Origin: Proteiniclasticum sp.
GTDB lineage: Bacteria > Bacillota > Clostridia > Clostridiales > Clostridiaceae
DNA: 53,293 nt
NCBI RefSeq assembly: GCF_003514505.1
Contig: NZ_DOPX01000004.1
Span: 1-53,293 of the forward strand
Reading direction: 5' to 3'
Shown here: positions 8,103 to 15,822 of the stretch, in pieces
Layout: each line of letters begins with the position of its first letter
Numbering within the stretch: the stretch's first letter is position 1
Position numbers and translations under genes: made by a program
Notes under the pieces: generated by a model
Databases searched by the model: none
What the model saw: the letters and a program-made list of their open reading frames with translations, nothing else
Told to the model about the DNA's origin: nothing

Positions 8103-9203
8103 TTGTTCGAATTTACATTCCATATGCCCACTTCCATCATTGCCGGTAGAAGCTGTCTCGTAAAGAACAGCGTAAGACTCCGTGAATTTGGTAAAAAGTG
8201 CCTGATCGTCACCGGGGAGACTTCCTCAAAGCTCAACGGTTCACTGGAAGACAGCATTCTGGCCTTGGAGAACGAAAACATCAAGTATGTGATTTTTGAT
8301 AAAATCGAAGAAACGCCTACCCTTTACACCGTCGAAAAAGCCTATCGTGAAAATAAAGAAAAAGGCATTGACTTCATCCTTGCCGTTGGAGGCGGTTCTG
8401 CCATTGATGCGGCAAAAGCCTTCTCCATCCTGTTCAAACATGATATTTCAAAAGAAGAGCTTCTTTCACGAAAAAACCTTAAAGGTATTCCCATTGTCGC
8501 AGTGCCCACCACTGCTGGTACAGGTTCAGAGACCAATCCTTATTCCATCTTGGCCATGCCGGAAGAAGGTGTGAATAAGAACATCGGACAACAGGTTTAT
8601 CCTGTCCTGGCCTTTTTGGATGCCCGATACACGCTGAATATGACCTATGAACTCACAGTATGTACTGCGGTGGATGCTTTCTCACATCTGGCCGAAGGAT
8701 ACCTCAATACTAGAGCAAATCTATTTACAGATACCTTGGCTGAAAAAGGCCTGCGCTTATTTGGCGAATGTATTGAACCCTTAAAACATATGGACTGCAA
8801 CATTGACATGCGGGAAAAGCTTCTCCTTGCATCCACCATAGGAGGTATGGTCATTTCTCACACCGGCACCAGTCTCCCTCATGGTATGGGATACCCACTC
8901 ACCTACGAGAAGCACATCCCCCATGGCATTGCCAATGGAATTCTTTATCCTGGATACCTGAAAGTCTTCAAAAAAAGAGAGAAACTGAAAAGGATGCTTT
9001 CTCTCATCAACGTTTCCTCGGTGGAAGAGCTGTCTGGTATACTTCAAGAAATTCTTCCCATGAAACCTCTGACACTTACTCAGGAGGAAATCAGGCGTTA
9101 TGTGAACGGTCTTCTGTCCAACGAGAAAAAGCTGAAAAATCATCCAGAGAAAGTGTCTCGGGAAGACCTGATTAGGATCTATAAGACAATACTCACCCCT
9201 TAA
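8103..9203 (+). CDS. Iron-containing alcohol dehydrogenase
   Basis: Group III alcohol dehydrogenases reduce aldehydes or oxidise alcohols with NAD(P) and a bound Fe(II). The 366-residue product has the dinucleotide loop GGGSAIDAAK (96-105) and PTTAGTGSE (135-143). Metal ligands are Asp191 and His195 in DAFSHLAEGY, His260 in LPHGMGYP and His274 in HIPHGIANG, the same pattern as FucO. The start is a TTG at 8103 with AGGAGG (8089-8094) eight bases upstream; no better start is available. The SRAP gene follows after ten bases, so the two are probably cotranscribed. The substrate cannot be told from sequence; a fermentative alcohol or aldehyde is likely. Confidence 0.9.
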   Translation: MFEFTFHMPTSIIAGRSCLVKNSVRLREFGKKCLIVTGETSSKLNGSLEDSILALENENIKYVIFDKIEETPTLYTVEKAYRENKEKGIDFILAVGGGSAIDAAKAFSILFKHDISKEELLSRKNLKGIPIVAVPTTAGTGSETNPYSILAMPEEGVNKNIGQQVYPVLAFLDARYTLNMTYELTVCTAVDAFSHLAEGYLNTRANLFTDTLAEKGLRLFGECIEPLKHMDCNIDMREKLLLASTIGGMVISHTGTSLPHGMGYPLTYEKHIPHGIANGILYPGYLKVFKKREKLKRMLSLINVSSVEELSGILQEILPMKPLTLTQEEIRRYVNGLLSNEKKLKNHPEKVSREDLIRIYKTILTP

Positions 9204-9213
9204 GGAGGACATT

Positions 9214-9834
9214 ATGTGCGGACGGTTTCAGCTGGAACTCACCATGGAGGATATCATCAACCTCCTGGATGTCATCGGAGAAGTGAAGGAGCGGTATCAG
9301 GAAGACCATTTGTCCTCCTTTGTGCAGGAGAAAAAGGATTTTCATCCTGGAAGCCTTTCTCTTACGGTGGACAAGGATGGCCTTCATAAAAATCTGTGGG
9401 GATTTCCATTGGGCAAAAAACTGGTATTCAACGCCAGACAGGAAACTCTTTTTGAAAAGCCCTTCTTCAAAAAGGCAGCCTTGACAGAGCGCTGCTTGGT
9501 TCCCGCGACGCTGTTTTATGAGTGGCAGGGAAAAGAGAAAATCAAGCATCTTATCAGGACCGAAGACCCCCTCTTTTTCATGGGGGCCGTGAAGGAAAAG
9601 TTTCCAGACAGCAGTGGCTCCATAACTGAACACTTCTCCATCATCACCACCGCTTCAGAAGGTGAAATGAAAAAGATCCATGAAAGAACCCCTTTTATTC
9701 TCGACAAGAAAGATATCCAAAGGTTTCTGGATCCAAAGGCTTCTCCCAATGAGATCAAGGAGATCTTAAACCAAAAGAACCTGAATCTTCTCATTGAGCG
9801 CGCAAGCAAAGAAGAGCAGCTTTCTTTCTTCTGA
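9214..9834 (+). CDS. SRAP (SOS-response-associated peptidase) family protein, YedK/HMCES-like
   Basis: SRAP proteins form a thiazolidine crosslink between their N-terminal cysteine and an abasic site in single-stranded DNA, shielding it during replication. The 206-residue product starts MCGRF, so Cys2 is exposed after removal of Met. It has the other active-site residues in order: Asn73 and Arg75 in FNARQET, Glu103 in FYEWQG and His156 in IHERTPF, close to the spacing in Escherichia coli YedK. The ATG follows AAGGAGG. It sits ten bases after the Fe-ADH gene and ends at a terminator. The link to the alcohol dehydrogenase is positional only; no SOS box was identified upstream. Confidence 0.9.
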   Translation: MCGRFQLELTMEDIINLLDVIGEVKERYQEDHLSSFVQEKKDFHPGSLSLTVDKDGLHKNLWGFPLGKKLVFNARQETLFEKPFFKKAALTERCLVPATLFYEWQGKEKIKHLIRTEDPLFFMGAVKEKFPDSSGSITEHFSIITTASEGEMKKIHERTPFILDKKDIQRFLDPKASPNEIKEILNQKNLNLLIERASKEEQLSFF

Positions 9835-9854
9835 AGTTTGTAATGAAATAAGCA

Positions 9855-9890
9855 AAAAAAAGCTCCCTGCGTAAAAACAGAGGGCTTTTT
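9855..9890. terminator. Bidirectional terminator between SRAP and kinase genes
   Basis: AAAAAGCTCCCTG pairs imperfectly with CAGAGGGCTTTTT around CGTAAAAA, with A and T runs on both sides suiting both convergent transcripts. Confidence 0.65.
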
Positions 9891-9895
9891 CATTT

Positions 9896-10522
9896 CTATG
9901 CTTCTTTGTTATGGAAGAACTCAAGAACTTCCTTTGCTTTTTCCATAAGATCCTCCAGGCTTCCATCGTTATTGGCGATGAAGTCTGCTTTATCCACAAG
10001 CAATGCCACTTCCTTTTCTGTATTGTGGTTTGGATTGCTGTTTTTTGCAACTTCTTCTCCGTCACGGATGGCCAGTCTATGGAACCTGTTTTCCTTGGTT
10101 GCTGTGATGCCTACAATGAGAAAACCAGCTTTCTTCCAGAAATCAAAATCATCTTTAGTACGGCCGCCAACGATCATTGGAAGAATGTTCTCATTGACTC
10201 TTCTCAGATTCTCATAAAGATCTTCCCATTTATTCTCCTGAGTCACCTTGTGAAGCTCCGCATTCTCGGTGATCATCTTGGCTAAAGCATACTTATTGAG
10301 AATGTTCATATCAATTTCCCTAAGCTTGTCTGCCATCAGCTGGAAAAATCCTCTTTCATTGCCGGACCATTCTGGGGAAATAGAAACGATGGGTTTCATG
10401 TTTCTAATGATGTCTCCAAGACCATACTTCTTGGTCTTCGGTTCCATTTCAATAATGAAGTCCGCAAGGGTATCCTTTCCTGAACCCATTTCTCCAAAAA
10501 TAATAATTCCGTTATAATTCAT
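9896..10522 (-). CDS. P-loop nucleotide kinase-like protein
   Basis: The 208-residue product begins with a hydrophobic strand and a Walker A motif GEMGSGKD (10-17), followed by the TLADFI helix, as in dephospho-CoA kinases, adenylate kinases and deoxynucleoside monophosphate kinases. A later segment with ITATKENRFHRLAIRDGEE resembles the nucleotide-specificity region of phage-type dNMP kinases, but the protein cannot be assigned to one of these with certainty. It is soluble, with no membrane segment. The ATG at 10522 is chosen because GGAGG precedes it by five bases; an in-frame ATG at 10534 overlaps that site. It is a single-gene unit with its own promoter. The substrate is unknown. Confidence 0.65.
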   Translation of the reverse strand: MNYNGIIIFGEMGSGKDTLADFIIEMEPKTKKYGLGDIIRNMKPIVSISPEWSGNERGFFQLMADKLREIDMNILNKYALAKMITENAELHKVTQENKWEDLYENLRRVNENILPMIVGGRTKDDFDFWKKAGFLIVGITATKENRFHRLAIRDGEEVAKNSNPNHNTEKEVALLVDKADFIANNDGSLEDLMEKAKEVLEFFHNKEA

Positions 10523-10633
10523 ATTAACCTCCATAAACTCTCAGTTTTATCCGCTTCCGCACCAGAAGGGCAGGGCGGCTTTTCTGAGGTGTATCTAAAT
10601 ATTTCTTTTCTAATCTCTTTCAATACTTCAATA

Positions 10634-10662
10634 AGTATATAGAGAATGTGCTTAGAATTCAA
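10634..10662 (-). promoter_or_regulatory. Promoter of the P-loop kinase-like gene
   Basis: On the minus strand TTGAAT (10657-10662), 17 bases, TATACT (10634-10639). The roughly 110-base leader that follows contains a GC-rich patch but no recognised riboswitch. Confidence 0.5.
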
Positions 10663-10671
10663 GAGAAAATC

Positions 10672-11913
10672 CTAGGCAATTTCCTCCACTTTCTCATCCT
10701 TGATCTTCAGGAAGAAGTACGCGCCAAGAATGAAGAGGATGATCAGACTCAAAATTCCGTGTCTGGTCTCACCTGTGATGCTGATGACGATGCCCATGAG
10801 AAGAGGTCCAAAAATCGAGGAGACCTTACCGAATATATTGAAGATTGAGAAGTACTCTGCGGATTTATTCTTTGGAATGAGCTTTCCAAAATAGGATCTT
10901 GAAAGAGCCTGAATCCCACCCTGAGCACTGGCCACCAGCATGGCAAGGATCCAGAAATCCAGCTCTGTCTTTAAAAAGAAACCATAGATGGAAATCACTG
11001 TGTAGGTGATGATTCCCGCCATAATCATTTTTCTTGCACCAAAAATCTTAGCCAGTTTGCCATATAGAATCGCAAAGGGGAATGCCACCAGCTGAATGGC
11101 TACAAGGATGATGAGAAGCCTGTCAGAATCCACCCCCACATCCACCCCATAGGCAGTGGCCATGGTGATGACGGTATGCACCCCATCAATATAGAAGAAA
11201 TAAGCAATCATAAAATACAGAACCATTTTGTTCTTTGTGATCTCCAGTAGAGTTTTCCAGAGCATAGAAAAGCTTTCTTTGATTTTGGAAGGTTCTCCTT
11301 CAATATAGTATTTCTGCTTCACATTCTTCAGCATGGGGATTGTGAAGACCATCCACCAGAGTGCAGTGATGAGAAAAGCCATCTGAGTGGCGAAGGTCAC
11401 CGTGAGACCCAGATTTTCAGCACTTAGAATCAGCCCCAGGGAAAGCACAAAAGGAATGGTGCCACCCAGATAACCAAATCCGAATCCTTTAGAAGAGATG
11501 TCATCCATACGGTCATCCGTGGTGACATCCGTAAGAAAGGCATCATAGTAGATGCTGGAACCATTAAATGCCACGGCAGTGATGATGTAGATCACAAGAG
11601 CGTAAATCCACTGCCCTTCTCCCACGGTGGCAAGAAGCGCTGAGGAGATGATTGCAGTCAGTGTGAATGCGGCAAAAAGCTTCTTCTTCACCCCTTTAAA
11701 ATCTGCAATGGTGCCCAGAAGAGGAGCCAGAAGCGCAATAAGGAGCGTGGCAAGCGAATTGGCATAGCCCCAATAGGCCGTGGAGGTGGCGTCAGCCAGC
11801 TGACTGGCAGCAACACCTTTAAAAAATATAGGTAAAATTGCTGTGGTGATGGTGATGGAATAGGCTGAGTTACCGAAATCCTGCAGGATCCAGCTTCTTT
11901 CTTCTTTTGTCAT
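10672..11913 (-). CDS. MFS transporter, UMF1/Atg22-like
   Basis: The 413-residue protein has about twelve hydrophobic segments. The N-terminal sequence WILQDFGNSAYSITITTAIL and the following loop LAPLLGTIADFKGVKKK identify the UMF1/Atg22-like branch of the major facilitator superfamily, whose eukaryotic members export amino acids from the vacuole. The bacterial substrate is unknown. The ATG at 11913 has AGGGGG seven bases before it and is preferred to an ATG at 11940 that overlaps the stop of the upstream acetyltransferase gene. It is the last gene of an operon with the GNAT protein and a second MFS transporter. No terminator is evident after it. Confidence 0.82.
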   Translation of the reverse strand: MTKEERSWILQDFGNSAYSITITTAILPIFFKGVAASQLADATSTAYWGYANSLATLLIALLAPLLGTIADFKGVKKKLFAAFTLTAIISSALLATVGEGQWIYALVIYIITAVAFNGSSIYYDAFLTDVTTDDRMDDISSKGFGFGYLGGTIPFVLSLGLILSAENLGLTVTFATQMAFLITALWWMVFTIPMLKNVKQKYYIEGEPSKIKESFSMLWKTLLEITKNKMVLYFMIAYFFYIDGVHTVITMATAYGVDVGVDSDRLLIILVAIQLVAFPFAILYGKLAKIFGARKMIMAGIITYTVISIYGFFLKTELDFWILAMLVASAQGGIQALSRSYFGKLIPKNKSAEYFSIFNIFGKVSSIFGPLLMGIVISITGETRHGILSLIILFILGAYFFLKIKDEKVEEIA

Positions 11914-11932
11914 ATGAGTTCCCCCTAACGCG

Positions 11933-12865
11933 TTATCCATTTAGAATCAGTGAAAAGGTATAATGGTCTTGCCATTTGCCATTGATATAAAGATATTTCT
12001 CATTCTTCCCAACATAGGTGAATCCAAGTTTCTTCAAGACCTTTTGTGACCGTTCGTTAAAGAGGAGTGTAGAGGCTTCCAGCCGGTGAAGCATCAGCTC
12101 TTCTTCAGCATAGTGGATGACAGCCTGGAGTGCATCCTGCATGAGGCCTTTGCCTTCAAAGTCCCGGTGGAGCGCGTAACCAAGATGTGCACTTCTCAGG
12201 CCTCCGTATACCAGATTGGAGAGCTGCACCTTGCCGATGAGCTTCCCTTCAAGATACACACCGAAATTGATGGCCTGTCCGTTCATATACTGCTTGAAGC
12301 TTTCCTCCAAAGACTTTCTTTGTCCCTCCAAGGTATAGAACTCCGGACTTCTCTGGGGTTCATAAGGCCTTAGAAATTCTCTGTTTTCCATATAATACTG
12401 AAGATAATCCTGCGCTTTTTCAGGAGAAGCAAGGCTCAAATGAACCCTTTCTCCGTCCAGCGCCAGCAGCTTGAACTCTTTCAGCTGGTTGAACCGTGTC
12501 TGGTCTGTCCCAAAAATATACTCATTGCTGATGAGTGAATTCTCATAGCGGTTTCCAACAAGAATCCCTTCTAAGGTGTAGCCAAGTTCTGTAAAAGGAA
12601 GTGTGGACACTTCGTCCGCCACCAGAACATTCACCTTATAAATACTGCCATCTTTCAGAAAGCTCCTGGTCATGATCTTTAGGGCCTCCCGCAGTAGAAT
12701 CCGGTCTTTTTTATAAAATCTCAGACGGATCATCATATTCTTCTGTCCAAGATTTCTCTCTAGAAGGGTAAACCTTCCGATGGTGATCCGATCCGTATCT
12801 CTTAAAATATATTCTTTCCCCTCAGTATCTTTAATCTCTTCCATGGTAAGTTTCATTTTTTCCAT
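11933..12865 (-). CDS. Two-domain GNAT N-acetyltransferase, RimJ/RimL-like C-terminal half
   Basis: GNAT enzymes move an acetyl group from acetyl-CoA to an amine. The 310-residue product is about twice the usual length. The C-terminal half (about 155-310) is a clear RimJ/RimL-type domain with SAHLGYALHRDFEGKGLM, the acetyl-CoA loop region, and NERSQKVLKKLGFTYVG near the end. The N-terminal half (1-140) looks like a worn second GNAT domain: it ends with FTELGYTLEGIL, echoing the KLGF strand, but has no clear acetyl-CoA loop. The ATG at 12865 has GGAG about ten bases before it. The gene lies between two MFS transporters, with a 29-base gap upstream and about 20 bases downstream. The substrate is unknown. 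Confidence 0.8.
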   Translation of the reverse strand: MEKMKLTMEEIKDTEGKEYILRDTDRITIGRFTLLERNLGQKNMMIRLRFYKKDRILLREALKIMTRSFLKDGSIYKVNVLVADEVSTLPFTELGYTLEGILVGNRYENSLISNEYIFGTDQTRFNQLKEFKLLALDGERVHLSLASPEKAQDYLQYYMENREFLRPYEPQRSPEFYTLEGQRKSLEESFKQYMNGQAINFGVYLEGKLIGKVQLSNLVYGGLRSAHLGYALHRDFEGKGLMQDALQAVIHYAEEELMLHRLEASTLLFNERSQKVLKKLGFTYVGKNEKYLYINGKWQDHYTFSLILNG

Positions 12866-12894
12866 TCACTTCTGTCTCCGTTCTATAAGATTTT

Positions 12895-14061
12895 CTATTG
12901 CAGTGCTGATTCATCGCTTTTTGTCTTTATTCTGATGAAGATCATAAGACACAGCGATATCCCCATGGAAAGGGGCAGCAGGAAGATGGTGAGCCTTGGA
13001 CCGATCTCATCCATGAGAATTCCCATCACAAGGTTCATGCTGTTCAAGATAAATGCCACCATCGTCATGATGAACCCCGTAGCCATGCCAGGTCTCTCTT
13101 TGAAAATCTTGGACACCAGGGACATGGTGGAGGGAAACACGATGGAGAAGAACAGCCCTGAAACACTGATGACAAAAAGATAGGAGTTTCCAAAGAACAC
13201 TCCGATAAAAAGCAGAACGAGTGCGGCGATTTCTGTGAAAATCACCGTACGCATGACTCCTGTTTTCTGGACTATAAATCCTCCGAACAGCCTTCCCACA
13301 GCAAAAAGAAGGAAGAAGGCGCCTAGGTATCTAGCACCAATGCTCTCTCTCAGCCCAAAGGCTTCTTTCAGATAATTGGGGAGCCATAAGGACATGCCCT
13401 GCTCCGCAAACACATAAAACCCGAGTGCTGCACCAAAAACATACAGCATGGGATTCTTAAAGACTGAGACCTCCCCTTCTTTTACAGGGACCCGCTGTTT
13501 GTCCGGAAACCGGGTAAACTTAAATGCCAACAGGACAACCACATAAAGCGCGGCAATGAACAGATAGATGGTTCTCCAAGTTATGCCATAATCAAGAAGA
13601 ACACCGATGGCGTTTTGTGAGACCGTAGAGCCTGCCCCATACATAAAATGGAAGAGGTTCATGGCCAAAGTGGAAGACCCCACAAAGATCATAGGCACCA
13701 TGGTGTTGGACGCTACACTGTATATGTTCAGTCCCGCAATGATTGGGATGAATCCTACAAAGAACATGAAATAACTGTTGGAGAGTGCTTGAACCACCAT
13801 ACCAAGAATAAGGCAGAGGATCCCAAGAAGCACCGTCTTCTTCTGTCCAAGTTTCTCAATGAGCGCTCCCCCTATGAAGGTGACCGCCATACCTGCCAGG
13901 GAAACTCCCGTGATCATGGAAGAAATGGCGGTATTGGACACCGAAAAATCCTCCTTGAAGATGGGGATGAAAATCCCTCTTGTATTTTCTATAAACGGAG
14001 CCAGGAACATCAGGGTGAATAAGAGGAAAACCCCCAGCTTGTTCACTTTCGTCTCTTTCAT
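12895..14061 (-). CDS. MFS transporter
   Basis: This is a 388-residue polytopic membrane protein of the major facilitator superfamily with about twelve hydrophobic segments. The family motif A appears as GGALIEKLGQKKTVLLG in the first half and more weakly as GGFIVQKTGVMRTVIF in the second. The opening FLAPFIENTRGIFIPIFKEDF resembles sugar or organic-anion MFS proteins, but the substrate cannot be named. The ATG at 14061 follows GAGG by about eight bases; the in-frame ATG at 14115 would add a charged extension without a binding site. It is the first gene of the three-gene minus-strand unit and is divergent from the methyltransferase gene across an AT-rich gap. Confidence 0.85.
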   Translation of the reverse strand: MKETKVNKLGVFLLFTLMFLAPFIENTRGIFIPIFKEDFSVSNTAISSMITGVSLAGMAVTFIGGALIEKLGQKKTVLLGILCLILGMVVQALSNSYFMFFVGFIPIIAGLNIYSVASNTMVPMIFVGSSTLAMNLFHFMYGAGSTVSQNAIGVLLDYGITWRTIYLFIAALYVVVLLAFKFTRFPDKQRVPVKEGEVSVFKNPMLYVFGAALGFYVFAEQGMSLWLPNYLKEAFGLRESIGARYLGAFFLLFAVGRLFGGFIVQKTGVMRTVIFTEIAALVLLFIGVFFGNSYLFVISVSGLFFSIVFPSTMSLVSKIFKERPGMATGFIMTMVAFILNSMNLVMGILMDEIGPRLTIFLLPLSMGISLCLMIFIRIKTKSDESALQ

Positions 14062-14205
14062 CAAACGTACCTCATTTTCACAATCTATCGGGAGTTTTCG
14101 CCCGAATATATACATTATTATAAGCCATTGGGATATAATATAATAGAAGCGGCAGGTAAAATAATTCCCAAAGCCCTGCTCTTCAGAAACAGTGAGGTGT
14201 AAAAA

Positions 14206-15405
14206 ATGAATAAAACAACTCTGGATAAGATGGCTTTCTTTTTTCTGGGTCTCAACAGCAGATTCAACGAGAACAGAGAGATTTTCATAGAAATTGATGT
14301 ACGGTTCAAAGCGGGTTTAAAGTCTTTTAAAGGGATCGGACTGCTCAACGAAGAGGATACCCTCTCCTATAACTACAATGGAGTCACAAGGCTTCTGCCT
14401 TTTCAGGATGTTCTGGAGGACATAAAAAAAGAGGCTGTGCACTATGACAGCCTGATTTTGACGTATAAGGAACGAGGAACGAAGCTCCTCATAGAAGCCA
14501 GCGCTAAAGGCGTTTCCATGAACACAGAAGCACTGAAATACGAGACTTCTAAAGAAGAAAAGGAAACCTCCACACTTCTCACCAGAGACTATCTCATAAA
14601 ATCAAAAGAAGCGGCCCCTCTTCTGAAAGCCATTGGCATCATGTCCAAGGATGGAAAAGTCAAAAATGACAAGATCAGAAAGTACAATCAGATTGACCAC
14701 TATGTGGAGCTTCTCAGCAAAAATTTTGAAACTCTGAAAAAGCAGGAAACCATCCATATTATGGATGTGGGCTGCGGAAAGAGCTATCTCAGCTTTGTGC
14801 TGAACTACTACCTGACAGAAGTGCTCCGCATGAAATGCCATTTCATCGGTATTGACATTTCTGAAGAAGTCATCGAGACCTCCAGAAAGATTCAGAAAGA
14901 GCTGGGATACCGCAACATGGAGTTCCACGCCATGGATGTGAAAGACTTTAAAGATTCCAGAAAAATCGATGTGGTTCTTTCTCTTCACGCCTGTGACACC
15001 GCCACCGATATGGCCCTCTCCTATGGGGTATATAAAGAGGCGGATTTCATCGTGGCAGTGCCCTGCTGCCATAAAGAAATGCTGAAAACATACTCTTATG
15101 CTCCATTTGAAGGTATTATGAAGCACGGGATCTTGAAAGCAAGACTGGCAGATACCCTCACCGACGGTCTCAGAGGACTGCTTCTGGAGTCCCATGGATA
15201 CGAGGTCTCCATTGTGGAGTACATCTCTCCTCTAGAAACCCCGAAGAATCTCATGATCCGCGCCATGAAAAAAGGCACCCGAAACGAAAAGGCCGAAAAA
15301 GAAGCTTCTGCACTGATAAAGGCACTTCAAATATATCCTGCATTCAATTATTATCTGGACCAGTATACCTATGGTACCGGAAAAGGATTCGGTGATTTCA
15401 CATGA
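14206..15405 (+). CDS. Class I SAM-dependent methyltransferase (Methyltransf_32-like)
   Basis: The 399-residue product has an N-terminal region of about 170 residues with no recognised domain, then a Rossmann methyltransferase domain. Motif I is IMDVGCGKSYLSF (185-197), motif II FIGIDIS (213-219), and a DVVLSLHACDTATD segment (255-268) is followed by VPCCHKE (285-291). The HACDTATD...VPCCH combination is typical of a methyltransferase family related to eukaryotic GSTCD and tRNA methyltransferase-like proteins. The two cysteines and the histidine could bind a metal or act in catalysis. An RNA substrate is plausible but inferred. The next gene overlaps its stop by four bases (ATGA), and a SWIM-domain protein follows, so the three form a tight operon. 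Confidence 0.8.
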   Translation: MNKTTLDKMAFFFLGLNSRFNENREIFIEIDVRFKAGLKSFKGIGLLNEEDTLSYNYNGVTRLLPFQDVLEDIKKEAVHYDSLILTYKERGTKLLIEASAKGVSMNTEALKYETSKEEKETSTLLTRDYLIKSKEAAPLLKAIGIMSKDGKVKNDKIRKYNQIDHYVELLSKNFETLKKQETIHIMDVGCGKSYLSFVLNYYLTEVLRMKCHFIGIDISEEVIETSRKIQKELGYRNMEFHAMDVKDFKDSRKIDVVLSLHACDTATDMALSYGVYKEADFIVAVPCCHKEMLKTYSYAPFEGIMKHGILKARLADTLTDGLRGLLLESHGYEVSIVEYISPLETPKNLMIRAMKKGTRNEKAEKEASALIKALQIYPAFNYYLDQYTYGTGKGFGDFT

Positions 15406-15797
15406 TGGTTTATACTCTTGGGCTTCTTGTGACCCTCATGGTCATTCTTTTTCTTGCCATGATCCATATCGGATCCAAGGAACCCTATACCCTCAACAGG
15501 ATCTATCAGAAGGAGAAAAACGGCATCCGTCTTTTCAACCGGTTTTATCTCAGCTACCTTCTCCCCTGGATATTCCTGCCGTTCATCAGCTCTGTCTATT
15601 TCAGAACCTATTATGTGCTTTATATTCTGATCTTCACCCTGGCTATGGAGGACAGCCTCTATTTATATGGATTATCTACCGGAAAGAACAAAGAAAAATT
15701 CATCGTGATGCTGCTTTTTAACGCCCTGCTATTAGGACTGATGTATCTTCTCATTCTGCAGTTTCTGAAAGGATTCACTCCTTTTCCGATGAACTGA
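15402..15797 (+). CDS. Small membrane protein of unknown function
   Basis: I do not recognise this 131-residue protein. It has four probable membrane segments (about 4-22, 49-68, 70-86 and 99-121), separated by short charged loops, and no signal-peptide cleavage site. The basic loop between the first two segments contains NRIYQKEKNGIRLFNR. The start ATG at 15402 overlaps the stop of the methyltransferase gene, so translation is probably coupled. The SWIM-domain gene begins 25 bases after its stop. Its place inside the operon suggests it works with the methyltransferase or the SWIM protein, but nothing in the sequence shows how. Confidence 0.7.
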   Translation: MMVYTLGLLVTLMVILFLAMIHIGSKEPYTLNRIYQKEKNGIRLFNRFYLSYLLPWIFLPFISSVYFRTYYVLYILIFTLAMEDSLYLYGLSTGKNKEKFIVMLLFNALLLGLMYLLILQFLKGFTPFPMN

Positions 15798-15822
15798 AGA
15801 ACGATACCTGGAGGTGATTTTA

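Noticed and set aside
14602..15195. 197-codon minus-strand frame opposite the methyltransferase gene
   Set aside because: The plus-strand frame carries the methyltransferase motifs and overlaps the next gene properly; the opposite frame has no ribosome binding site.
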